Assembly (NCBI GenBank): GCA_963771295.1
Contig: CAVYTB010000011.1
Location: 248,001 to 312,000 of the forward strand
Length of the DNA stretch: 64,000 nucleotides
Source: Acidiferrum sp963771295
GTDB lineage: Bacteria > Acidobacteriota > Terriglobia > Acidiferrales > UBA7541
Direction of reading: 5' to 3'
Shown here piece after piece: positions 49,672 through 57,911 of this stretch. Within the stretch, counting starts at the first letter, position 1; each line of letters begins with the position of its first letter. The translations under genes and the position numbers were made by a program. Under the pieces are notes generated by a model, which saw only the letters and a list, made by a program, of their open reading frames with translations, searched no databases and was not told the origin of the DNA.

Positions 49672-50760
49672 CTAGATTACCGAAATGAGTGGAGAAGTTT
49701 TTGACCGGACGAGGCCGACACGCTCGGCGAGGACGCCGTGAGCTTGCAAAGCGGCCGCCGCTTTCTCGGCATGCTGCGGAGCGATGGCAATCAGCAGACC
49801 GCCGGAGGTTTGCGGGTCGTAGAGCAGCGCGCGATTTTCTTCCGGCACGTTCTGCGCGAAACCCACGCAATCGCCAAGAAATTCGCGGTTGTTCTTCAAG
49901 CCGCCGGGAATCATGCCTTCGCGGACCGCCTGAAGCGCATCGGGTAGAAGCGGGACCGCGGCGAAGTGAAACTCCAAAGAAACCGGCTCGACGCCTCTCG
50001 ACGGGTCGCCAAGCGCCAGTTCGCGAGCATGTCCGAACAGGCCAAAACCCGTAATGTCTGTGACCGCGTGAATACATCGTGTTTCGCTGGTGGTTTCGAA
50101 TTTGCGCAATACTTCGACGGCGCCGCGATTGAGCATCGTCATCGACGCAACCGCCGCATCCAACGCTGGCTTTTTCAGGCGATCGTTCTTCAAAGCGGTG
50201 GAAAGCACGCCAGTGCCAAGCGGCTTGGTCAGCAGAAGCACGTCGTCGACTTGCGCGCCGACATTGCGCCACACACGTTTGGGATCGACAAGGCCCGTGA
50301 CCGCGTAGCCGAACTGAATATCCTCATTGCGAATCGAGTGGCCGCCGATCACGCTGCATTTTGCTTCCGCCATTTTGTCCAGGCCGCCGCGAATGATCCG
50401 CTCGAGAATCGCGGTGTCCCCTTTTTCCGGGAAACCGACCAGCGATAGCGCGGAAATTGGCCGGCCGCCCATCGCGTACACATCGCTCAAGGAGTTGGCC
50501 GCGGCAATTTGTCCGAAGGTAAAAGGATCGTCGACGATCGGCGTGAAGAAATCGACGGTCTGCACCAGCGCCAATCCATCGCCCAACAGATACACCCCGG
50601 CGTCGTCGTTGGTGTTGAAGCCAACGAGCACGTTCGGATCAGTCGGCAATGGTAGGCGCCGTAGTATTGAGTCCAGCGTCCCGGGACTCAGCTTCGCCGC
50701 TCAACCAGCTGCCTTGACCATGGCCGTAAGTTTCACGGAGTCGGTCAAGCCACACCTCAC
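49672..50760 (-). CDS. selD: Selenide, water dikinase SelD with in-frame UGA (predicted selenocysteine)
   Basis: 362 residues if UGA at 50701-50703 is read as selenocysteine (residue 20), starting at GTG 50760. The N-terminus then reads LTAMVKAAGUAAKLSPGTL, the Cys/Sec-Lys active site of SelD, joined without gap to LLVGF-type LVGFNTNDDAGVY, DFFTPIVDDPF (Asp ligands of Mg-ATP), ANSLSDVYAMGG and YDPQTSGGLL. Starting after the UGA would remove the catalytic residue. A SECIS-like hairpin follows (50668-50690). SelD makes selenophosphate from selenide and ATP, the Se donor for Sec-tRNA and 2-selenouridine; self-dependence on Sec is known in some lineages. selA, selB and selC are not in this window. 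TTG 50748 is an alternative start. Confidence 0.93.
50668..50690 (-). promoter_or_regulatory. Predicted bacterial SECIS element in selD
   Basis: A perfect 7-bp stem (UGAGUCC / GGACUCA) with the 9-nt loop CGGGACGCU starts 10 nt after the UGA, putting 17 nt between UGA and loop. That fits the known bSECIS rules: loop of 3-14 nt, a G in its first two bases and 16-37 nt from the UGA. Confidence 0.75.
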
Positions 50761-50872
50761 TGTACTGCGCTTCGATTATAACGATGCCGCGCGATTCCTG
50801 CTTGGCACGCGTGGAACATATGGCCATCGAGACAGCTTGCGTTCCCTGGCATGATAATGTTCTTATCGCTCA

Positions 50873-51604
50873 ATGCCGTGGGACTTCTGGTTGATCTTGT
50901 TATTTTTGGGAGTGGTTGTTCCGTGGCGAGGCCATGTGCGGCTGCGCAAACTGCTGGCGCGGCCCGCCATCGATACTACTGAGAAGCTCACGCTGTACGC
51001 GGCGACGATTGCGTTTCAGTGGCTGATGCTGGGGGTGGTGGCATGGCGGGCGATCGCGAGGGGGCTGACCCCGACTGACCTTGGCCTTACCGGCCACCTT
51101 AGTGCGAGGATCCTCGTTGCTGGCTTTCTTGGCGCTGGGATCATCGGTGGACTGCAGTGGGTAAATTTGCGGCGCATGGGAAAAATGGAAGGCGCGGGGC
51201 CTGACCTGATGCGCAAGCTCACCAGCCGGATTCTTCCGCACTCGCTGGTGGAGCTGCTTCCCTACCTGGCATTGGCGGTGACTGCAGGGGTCTGCGAAGA
51301 GTTTCTGTATCGCGGTTTCGCGATGGCGGCGTTGTCTCGGGCTGGCTTGCCGATCTGGCTGGTAGTGCTGGTGACGTCAGCTCTGTTTGGTCTGGCGCAT
51401 GCTTACCAAGGTCGCGCAGGAGTTCTGGGAACAGGTGTGCTGGGCGTCCTATTGGCAATCACACGAATTGTGTACAGTAGTCTGGCGCCAGTGATGATGT
51501 GGCACACCGCGGTGGATATTGTGGCCGGAATCGCCGGCCCGAAGTATCTGCGGGCGGTGCCAGGCGACAAACAAGCTGTGCAAAATCAATTAATTACAGA
51601 ATAG
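50873..51604 (+). CDS. CPBP-family intramembrane metalloprotease (Abi/CAAX-like)
   Basis: 243 residues with about six TM segments. The three family motifs are clear: EEFLYRGF (EExxxR; about 141-148), FGLAHAYQG (FxxxH) and MMWHTAVD (HxxxD/B). The Glu pair and two His bind zinc within the membrane. Bacterial members process peptides or serve in signalling and self-immunity; no partner is visible here. It ends 8 bp before rsmG on the same strand, so they may be co-transcribed. Confidence 0.9.
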   Translation: MPWDFWLILLFLGVVVPWRGHVRLRKLLARPAIDTTEKLTLYAATIAFQWLMLGVVAWRAIARGLTPTDLGLTGHLSARILVAGFLGAGIIGGLQWVNLRRMGKMEGAGPDLMRKLTSRILPHSLVELLPYLALAVTAGVCEEFLYRGFAMAALSRAGLPIWLVVLVTSALFGLAHAYQGRAGVLGTGVLGVLLAITRIVYSSLAPVMMWHTAVDIVAGIAGPKYLRAVPGDKQAVQNQLITE

Positions 51605-51612
51605 TTACTACT

Positions 51613-52287
51613 ATGCCAACAGAAGTCGAGAAGCCTCTTTCCGAAGCCACCATCCGTCACGCACTAGGCGAGTTCCAAGTCACCGTGAATGACGAACAAG
51701 TTTTGCAGATTCAGCAATATATAAAGATGTTGCGGCACTGGAATGAGAAGCTGAATCTGACCGCGATTCGCGAGCCATTAGAGATACTATATCGTCATTT
51801 TTGCGAGTCCATGTTCGCAATCGGTGCAATTCCTGTGGAAAAATGTCGGCTCGCCGACATTGGCTCAGGTCCGGGCTTTCCTGGGCTGCCGATGAAGATT
51901 TTGAAGCCCGAAATTGAGCTGTTTCTGGTGGAATCGAACATCAAGAAGGGCACATTTTTGGCAGAGGTTGTTCGAGAACTGGAGTTGAACAACGCGCGGG
52001 TGTTGATTAATCGTTATGAGGAGCTCGGCGAAGAATTGGCTCCGCTGGATTATGTTTGTTCGCGCGCCGTGGGAGAATATGGGCCTTTTCTAGAGTGGGC
52101 CGCATCTGACCGGGTGTCCGCAGGCAATGTGATTCTGTGGATCGGCGGCCGAGACTTGGACGAGATCCGCAAATCGGCGGAATGGGAATGGCGGGAGCCG
52201 ATCGCGATACCGCAATCCCTGCGGCGTTATTTGCTGGTTGGGGCGAAAAAAGATCGAAATGTCGGCGGACCGACAATTGAGGCATAA
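51613..52287 (+). CDS. rsmG: 16S rRNA (guanine-N7)-methyltransferase RsmG
   Basis: 224 residues from ATG 51613; the frame is open further upstream inside the CPBP gene. HWNEKLNLTAIREPLEILYRHF (about 41-62) and the SAM loop LADIGSGPGFPGLPMKI (about 77-93) are diagnostic, followed by LVESNIKKGTFL. It methylates G527 of 16S rRNA. rsmG-parA-parB is a conserved origin-proximal order. Confidence 0.95.
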   Translation: MPTEVEKPLSEATIRHALGEFQVTVNDEQVLQIQQYIKMLRHWNEKLNLTAIREPLEILYRHFCESMFAIGAIPVEKCRLADIGSGPGFPGLPMKILKPEIELFLVESNIKKGTFLAEVVRELELNNARVLINRYEELGEELAPLDYVCSRAVGEYGPFLEWAASDRVSAGNVILWIGGRDLDEIRKSAEWEWREPIAIPQSLRRYLLVGAKKDRNVGGPTIEA

Positions 52288-52323
52288 TTCCGGAATTGTT
52301 TGCGGCAATTCCCCTTCTTCGAG

Positions 52324-52339
52324 CGTTCCACGTGAAACA
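52324..52339. promoter_or_regulatory. parS site 1
   Basis: CGTTCCACGTGAAACA, three mismatches from the TGTTTCACGTGAAACA-type consensus palindrome counting outer bases; first of four in the rsmG-parA gap. ParB binding site for chromosome segregation. Confidence 0.85.
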
Positions 52340-52352
52340 AATGACTAACGGG

Positions 52353-52368
52353 TGTTCCACGTGGAACA
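52353..52368. promoter_or_regulatory. parS site 2
   Basis: TGTTCCACGTGGAACA, a perfect 16-bp palindrome; probably the local consensus. Confidence 0.9.
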
Positions 52369-52463
52369 GTATCGGTTCCGTGATTTCCTTCAGGCACTGG
52401 TAGCTGCGAGCAATTTCTAGGGCCAGCCGACCTAAATCCCTGTTCCAGACGATTTTCGCGTGA

Positions 52464-52479
52464 TGTTCCACGTGGAACG
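52464..52479. promoter_or_regulatory. parS site 3
   Basis: TGTTCCACGTGGAACG, one base from the perfect palindrome of site 2. Confidence 0.88.
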
Positions 52480-52513
52480 ATGGATTTCAACAGGGAATGC
52501 GCCTCAATTCGAA

Positions 52514-52529
52514 TGTTCCACGTGAAACA
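52514..52529. promoter_or_regulatory. parS site 4
   Basis: TGTTCCACGTGAAACA, 52 bp before parA; one base from site 2 and one from the widespread consensus. Confidence 0.9.
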
Positions 52530-52580
52530 CCTTGCTTCTCTTCCCCGCCTCTGTTAATTTCGCCTCGTTTGGAGTGAATT

Positions 52581-53387
52581 TTGGCCCGGGTCATCGCGGT
52601 CGCAAATCAAAAAGGCGGGGTCGGAAAGACCACAACAGCCGTCAACTTGGCGGCTTGCCTCGCTGCCGCCGATCAACCCACCTTGCTGATCGATTGTGAC
52701 TCCCAAGCCAACGCTACCGCAGCGATTGGCTTCCAAAAAGACCCTTCCCGCCGAACCATCTATCACGCCTTGATCATGAACGAGCCGTTCGAACGCATCG
52801 TTCAGAAGTCACAGGTTGAAGGCCTGGATGTTATTCCCGCCGACAAGAATCTCGCAGGCGCCGCAGTAGAACTGGTCACTGCAGAAAGCCGCGAGTACAA
52901 GCTGCAGGGTTTTCTGCAATCGCTGCGAGAGAAATACCGGTTCATTATCTTGGATTGTCCTCCGGCGCTGGATCTTCTGACGCTAAATGCGCTGGTCGGC
53001 GCGGACGCGGTGCTGGTGCCCATTCAGTGCGAATACCTGGCGCTTGAGGGCGTTTCGGAATTGCTGGACACGCTGATGCGCATTCGGAGGACGCTGAACC
53101 CAAGCTTGGAAATTGAAGGAATTCTGCTGACGATGTATGACGAGCGCACCACTCTCTCCAGGCAGGTTTCGACGGACCTGCGCAGCTTCTTCGGCAGCCA
53201 GGTTTTCCAGAGCATTATTCCACGGAACGTGCGGCTGGCCGAGGCGCCAAGTTTTGGTAAGCCTATTATTTTCTATGATATCCACAGTAAGGGCGCTGAG
53301 GGCTACACTCAGCTTGCCCAGGAGGTTATAGCCAATGCCGAGAAACGCGTTGGGGCGGGGACTCGGAGCGCTCATACGGGAGCCTGA
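52581..53387 (+). CDS. parA: Chromosome-partitioning ATPase ParA (Soj)
   Basis: 268 residues starting at TTG 52581 with TTGGAG upstream. The deviant Walker A box is NQKGGVGKTTTAVNLAA (about 8-24), Walker B LLIDCD and A' FIILDCPPAL. The short N-terminus without an HTH marks the chromosomal type. It binds DNA non-specifically as an ATP dimer and drives ParB-parS movement. Its 3' end overlaps parB by 53 nt in another frame. parS sites lie immediately upstream, so ParB may affect its transcription. Confidence 0.96.
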   Translation: MARVIAVANQKGGVGKTTTAVNLAACLAAADQPTLLIDCDSQANATAAIGFQKDPSRRTIYHALIMNEPFERIVQKSQVEGLDVIPADKNLAGAAVELVTAESREYKLQGFLQSLREKYRFIILDCPPALDLLTLNALVGADAVLVPIQCEYLALEGVSELLDTLMRIRRTLNPSLEIEGILLTMYDERTTLSRQVSTDLRSFFGSQVFQSIIPRNVRLAEAPSFGKPIIFYDIHSKGAEGYTQLAQEVIANAEKRVGAGTRSAHTGA

Positions 53388-54279
53388 GGCACCGGCTACT
53401 CCAGCAAGTCCACCGACGTCCCCAGTCGTAACTACGGGAGGTGGCGCAGCGGCACCAGCACCTGCGTTGGTATCACCGGCAGCGGGGCCCGGACGTTCGG
53501 TGTCTGGTCCGCAAGAAATAGATATCGACCTAATCGATCCAAGCCCCTATCAGCCGCGCACTCGATTTCGCGAAGAGGCACTGGACGAGTTGGCGCGATC
53601 GATTCGCGCCAGTGGAATCATTCAGCCGCTCGTGGTGCGGCCGATCGGCAACCGGTTTCAACTGATCGCGGGAGAGCGGCGCTGGCGGGCATCGCAACGC
53701 GCGGGCTTGGACAAGGTGTCGGCAATCGTTCGGCAAGTGCCCGACGAACTGGCATTGGAAATGACGCTGGTTGAAAACATTCAGCGCGAAGACCTGAACG
53801 CCATCGAGCAGGCGCGAGCGTTCGACCGCCTGATGCACGAATTCCATTTGACTCAGGAATCAGTGGCGGAGCGCACCGGCAAAGATCGAACAACCGTTGC
53901 GAACGCGATCCGGCTGTTGAAGCTGGAGGAAAATATTCAGGATTGGATTGAAGAAGGGAGGCTGACGGCCGGGCACGGACGCGCGTTGCTGGCGGTGCCA
54001 GAGCTGCAGCTGCGCATGCGCTACGCACAACGCGCCGCGCGAGGCGGCCTTACGGTGAGGCAGATTGAGCGGCTGGCTTCACGACGGGCGCGCGGCGCGA
54101 AGACTCCTGTGGAGATTGCCGTGGATCCGAATATCCGCGAAGCGTTGGAGGAATTACAACGACATCTCGGCACCAAAGTTATCCTGCGGCAAAAAACCAA
54201 AGTGCGCGCGGGCCAGCTGGTGCTGGAGTATTACGATGATGGCCAGTTGATGGGAATCTACGACCGGCTGATGAAGTAG
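53335..54279 (+). CDS. parB: Chromosome-partitioning protein ParB (Spo0J)
   Basis: 314 residues from ATG 53335, which is well supported by the family N-terminus RNALGRGLGALI (the ParA-stimulating peptide). After a Pro/Ala linker (20-55), the CTPase domain shows YQPRTRF and the GERRWRA box (about 113-119), then VENIQREDLNAIEQA. The HTH domain contains TQESVAERTGKDRTTVANAIRLL (the parS recognition helix is in the middle), and the C-terminal dimerisation domain ends near YYDDGQLMGIYDRLM. It overlaps parA by 53 nt, so translation is coupled. Confidence 0.96.
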   Translation: MPRNALGRGLGALIREPEAPATPASPPTSPVVTTGGGAAAPAPALVSPAAGPGRSVSGPQEIDIDLIDPSPYQPRTRFREEALDELARSIRASGIIQPLVVRPIGNRFQLIAGERRWRASQRAGLDKVSAIVRQVPDELALEMTLVENIQREDLNAIEQARAFDRLMHEFHLTQESVAERTGKDRTTVANAIRLLKLEENIQDWIEEGRLTAGHGRALLAVPELQLRMRYAQRAARGGLTVRQIERLASRRARGAKTPVEIAVDPNIREALEELQRHLGTKVILRQKTKVRAGQLVLEYYDDGQLMGIYDRLMK

Positions 54280-54409
54280 TTCGCTCCACAAAATTTCGAA
54301 GATGGCTGGACTTTCGTGCAGGAGTTTATTCGACAACTCCGTTTGTAAGTAGCGTTGACTTCTCGCTGCGCAACGATACAGTTGAACCAGTAGGATTGGG
54401 GGAACCGAA

Positions 54410-54826
54410 ATGGCGTGGAAGTGGCCGGGGTCGTCGAGCAATGGCACAAGCGAAGAGTGGACAGGATTCATCGATCAAGGCGTTTCACTGGAAGGAACGC
54501 TGACCGTCACAGGTACGTTTCGTGTGGACGGGCACATCAAGGGAAACATTATCTCCGAGCACACCGTGATCCTGGGAGAAAACGCGAAGGTTGAAGGCCA
54601 GATTGAAGGGAACCGCGTGGTGATTGCGGGGCGTTTCGACGGCGTGATTTTTGCAAAGGGTCGCGTGGAGATACAGCCAAAGGGTGTCGTTACCGGCGAA
54701 GTGCACTCACCTTGCATGGTGGTGGATCCGGGCGGAATCTTTGATGGACGATGCCACATGCTGGCGTCTTCGGATGCGTCGGCGGGAGTGACGATTCCGA
54801 TTCGAGCGGTGAGTCAAGCGAGCTAA
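54410..54826 (+). CDS. Bactofilin
   Basis: 138 residues; ATG 54410 has GGGGGA upstream. Core beta-helix of the bactofilin/DUF583 fold: FIDQGVSLEGTLTVTGTFRV then DGHIKGNIISEH, ENAKVEGQIEGNRVVIAGRF and further GxxxGxI turns to about residue 125. Bactofilins self-assemble without nucleotide into filaments at the membrane and shape cells or, with ParABS, position segregation proteins (shown in Myxococcus). Its place directly behind parAB fits such a link. Confidence 0.93.
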   Translation: MAWKWPGSSSNGTSEEWTGFIDQGVSLEGTLTVTGTFRVDGHIKGNIISEHTVILGENAKVEGQIEGNRVVIAGRFDGVIFAKGRVEIQPKGVVTGEVHSPCMVVDPGGIFDGRCHMLASSDASAGVTIPIRAVSQAS

Positions 54827-54878
54827 GACTTGGCTGGTAAGCACTGCCCTACATAACCATTATAATTATGTTTACAGG

Positions 54879-56387
54879 TTAGTTGACGGACTTACTTAGC
54901 GTACCGGAGGCGAGAGGTTTGCACGCTTCCTCGGCAGACTGAATCCCCATTTTGATGTTCGCATCCCAATCCAGATGTGGAACTGAGGAGGCTTGCGCTG
55001 CTTTGTAATTGCGTAGGGCATCGGCAGGCCGATTCAACTTCTTCAGGCAGAGGCGCCCGGCGGATAGGAGCGCAAGCAATGACTCTTTCTGCGTTGGGTA
55101 GGCAGCAGCCAAGCGTTCATATTCGGCGACAGCGCGTTCAAAGTTCTGCTGCGATTCCAACTGGCGAGTGAGTTCCAGCCAAGTGGCGGCCGGCATTTTG
55201 TCGCCACCACCGGTGTTGTATTCCTCAAAAGTCTTCCACGCCGCGTCAAAGTCCTGAGCCTTCAAATAGAACTGGCATAGTTGAATGGTGGCTTGCAAGT
55301 AGGCAGGCATGTCCTGGCGGCGCCATTGGACAAGCTGCAGCAGATTCAGGGCATCGAGCGACGGTGGATTTGCGGCCAGGTATTTGTGAAGGAGAGCCGC
55401 GGCTTCGTCGAAACGACCTTGGTCCATGGCTTCCGAGGCGCTCACGATTTCGGGACTGCTCTTCCAGCCCAGCTCGCTTTCGATCTTCTCGTTGGCCTGT
55501 TGCTCCAGACCAGTGCGCCGAAGCGCGTAGGCGCCGAGCATTCCGAAGAGAAATCCTCCGACGTGCGCCCAGTGAGCAACGGGAGAAAACTGGCCATAGG
55601 CAGATCCATAAAAGAATTCCGCAACCAACCAGAGAGGAAGAAGGTAATAAGCGGGCACCTTGAATCGGAGCGGATAGAATACGAGGAACGTGGCCATTTC
55701 AATTTTGAGTTTCGGAAAGCGAATAAGGAACGCGCCCATGAGGGCCGCAACAGCGCCGGATGCACCGAGAAGCGGAACGAAGCTGCCGGGCGTACACCAA
55801 GCATAGAACTGCAACGCCGCGGCGCCGGCGAACAAATAGAAGACGGAATAGATGGCACGTCCCCAGGTGTCTTCTAGAATGAATCCTGCCAGCCATAAGA
55901 ACCACATGTTGCCGATCAAGTGCATCCATCCGGAGTGCAGAAAATTTGCGCTGAGATAGGGGAGCGCACGAGGGCGGGCAGGGATAAAGGCATATTCGCC
56001 CATGATTGTGGAATGTTCCTGAGACAGAAAGGCCGCGGAGAGCCGGTCCATTTCCTGCTGGAGTTCCTGGGGGTCTTCGACCTTGCGGATTTGAGCGTCC
56101 CAGGCATCGAGAACGCGTCGATCGGGCGAAGCCAAACGCTCCCGGTCAATCCCGAATTTCTTCTCGGTGCTTTCCAGAAACCTAGAGACATCCGGCGGCG
56201 TTTGCAGTTCGGGATGCATGGCGTCCAGAAGGATCAAGTGGACTTGCGTGTTGACGATTTCCGGCTTCTCGCGCTCCATGGGGCCACGAGTCACGAGAAA
56301 GATGACAACGTTCAGCGCGATGAGAGCGAAGGTGATGTAGGGCCAGCGGCGGCCGCGCATGTTTTCGTGCCGCAGAGGAATGAACAA
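54879..56387 (-). CDS. Rhomboid-family serine protease fused to TPR domain
   Basis: 502 residues starting at TTG 56387 (GGGAGAAG upstream). TM1 at about 17-33, then a soluble insert of about 110 residues, then the rhomboid core: HSGWMHLIGNMWFLWLAG (HxxxN), the nucleophile in LLGASGAVAALMGAF (GxSG) and the catalytic His in HWAHVGGFLFGM. All catalytic residues are present. The C-terminal 190 residues hold four or five TPR-like helical pairs, probably cytosolic. It cleaves membrane proteins within the bilayer; the TPR part may recruit substrate. Convergent with the bactofilin gene. Confidence 0.9.
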   Translation of the reverse strand: MFIPLRHENMRGRRWPYITFALIALNVVIFLVTRGPMEREKPEIVNTQVHLILLDAMHPELQTPPDVSRFLESTEKKFGIDRERLASPDRRVLDAWDAQIRKVEDPQELQQEMDRLSAAFLSQEHSTIMGEYAFIPARPRALPYLSANFLHSGWMHLIGNMWFLWLAGFILEDTWGRAIYSVFYLFAGAAALQFYAWCTPGSFVPLLGASGAVAALMGAFLIRFPKLKIEMATFLVFYPLRFKVPAYYLLPLWLVAEFFYGSAYGQFSPVAHWAHVGGFLFGMLGAYALRRTGLEQQANEKIESELGWKSSPEIVSASEAMDQGRFDEAAALLHKYLAANPPSLDALNLLQLVQWRRQDMPAYLQATIQLCQFYLKAQDFDAAWKTFEEYNTGGGDKMPAATWLELTRQLESQQNFERAVAEYERLAAAYPTQKESLLALLSAGRLCLKKLNRPADALRNYKAAQASSVPHLDWDANIKMGIQSAEEACKPLASGTLSKSVN

Positions 56388-56616
56388 AGAGGCTTCTCCC
56401 TAAGGCGGAATCGTGAATCGCAGGTGCAAGGTCAGACTTATTCAGAATAGGTTGTTTTGAAGAGCGATTCCGATCGGTGAAGTACAGGTGCTACCAATCG
56501 GTAAGTCTAACGGAAGAGTACCGGCGGCGACGGAACGAGCGCCTGTCATGCACGTGGTTTGACACATCTACGGTGGCAGATTATCGTTCAATCGTTGCAC
56601 GAGAAAGGCTGCGCGA

Positions 56617-57906
56617 ATGAAAGTTCTGGTGATTGGTGGCGGAGGAAGAGAGCACGCGCTGGTGTGGAAGTTGAGCCAGAGTCCGCGCGTGGAGAAGATT
56701 TGGTGCGTGCCGGGCAACGGCGGAATCGCCGGAGAAGCGGAGTGCATCGCGGCGGATGCGGGTGACGTGGCGGGACTGGTGGCGCTGGCAGAAAAGATCG
56801 CGCCGGATCTGACGGTAGTAGGGCCGGAGCTTCCGCTGGTAAATGGCATGGCGGATGCGTTTGAGCAGAGGAAGTGGCGAATTGTGGGGCCGACGAAACA
56901 GGCCGCTCAGCTGGAAGGCAGCAAGATTTTCACGAAGGAGTTTTTGGAGCGTCACAGCATTCCGACCGCGGCGATGTACGGCGCGTACGATTCACCGGGA
57001 GCGGCATACAGCGCGCTGTGCGAGGTGGATTGGCCGGTGGTGATCAAGGCGGACGGTCTTTGCGCAGGGAAAGGCGTGTTTCTGGCGCCGAATCCGGATG
57101 CGGCGACGGACTTCATCGAGCGCGTTCTGGAGAAACATGAATTGGGTGAAGGCGGAAAACGGGTGATGCTGGAAGAGACGCTGGACGGAGACGAGCTGTC
57201 GTTCATACTGCTGACGGATGGAACGCGTACCGCGGCGCTGGTGCCCACGCGGGATCACAAGCGGGTGTTCGACGACAACGAAGGGCCGAATACGGGAGGA
57301 ATGGGCGCGTACTCGAGCGACGAACTGTTGCCGGAGGAGTTGCGAAAGACCATCAACGCGACGATTGTCGAGCCAACTTTACGGGGGCTGGCTGCGGACG
57401 GCATTCGGTATCAGGGGTTTCTGTACGTCGGACTGATGCTAACGAAGAGCGGCCCGAAAGTGCTGGAATTTAATTGCCGGCTCGGCGATCCGGAGACGCA
57501 AGCGATTGTGGCACGCATGGACTTTGACCTGGCAGAGGTGCTGGCGGACGTGGCTGCTGGCGAGTTGAAGCCGGAGAAGCTGAAATGGAAGCCAGGAGCG
57601 AGCGCGTGCGTGGTGCTGGCCTCGGGCGGCTATCCCGGCAAGTTTGAAAGCGGGAAAGAGATCAAGGGGCTGGCGGAAGCCGCGAAGGTTGCGGACGTGA
57701 AAGTGTTGCACGCGGGAACAAAGCGCCAGGGCGACGCGATTGTAACCGGTGGCGGACGAGTGTTGGGGGTTACGGCGAACGGTAAATCGTTGGATGAGGC
57801 GTTGCAGAAGGCGTACGCAGCGGCGGGGAAAATTCATTTTGCCGGCATGCATTACCGGAAGGATATCGGACGGCACAACGAGAAAAGCAAAACGGCAGGA
57901 GATTGA
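56617..57906 (+). CDS. purD: Phosphoribosylamine-glycine ligase
   Basis: 429 residues, full length. MKVLVIGGGGREHALVWKL at the start is the PurD N domain; TVVGPELPLVNG binds substrate. The ATP-grasp domain shows VVIKADGLCAGKGV (about 145-158), EETLDGDELSF and TRDHKRVFDDNEGPNTGGMGAY. VLEFNCRLGDPETQ (about 284-297) supplies the metal ligands. Second step of purine synthesis. Its stop overlaps or touches the MOSC gene. Confidence 0.97.
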   Translation: MKVLVIGGGGREHALVWKLSQSPRVEKIWCVPGNGGIAGEAECIAADAGDVAGLVALAEKIAPDLTVVGPELPLVNGMADAFEQRKWRIVGPTKQAAQLEGSKIFTKEFLERHSIPTAAMYGAYDSPGAAYSALCEVDWPVVIKADGLCAGKGVFLAPNPDAATDFIERVLEKHELGEGGKRVMLEETLDGDELSFILLTDGTRTAALVPTRDHKRVFDDNEGPNTGGMGAYSSDELLPEELRKTINATIVEPTLRGLAADGIRYQGFLYVGLMLTKSGPKVLEFNCRLGDPETQAIVARMDFDLAEVLADVAAGELKPEKLKWKPGASACVVLASGGYPGKFESGKEIKGLAEAAKVADVKVLHAGTKRQGDAIVTGGGRVLGVTANGKSLDEALQKAYAAAGKIHFAGMHYRKDIGRHNEKSKTAGD

Positions 57907-57911
57907 GGGAC

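Noticed and set aside
50639..50827. Separate small gene on the minus strand upstream of selD
   Set aside because: It is another frame of the selD 5' region; the SelD frame through the UGA explains the sequence far better.
52288..52580. Coding frames in the rsmG-parA gap
   Set aside because: The gap is explained by four parS sites; frames across it are antisense and share no family.
44791..52580. Replication origin inside this window
   Set aside because: Origin-proximal genes are present, but I found no dnaA and no cluster of TTATCCACA-like boxes.
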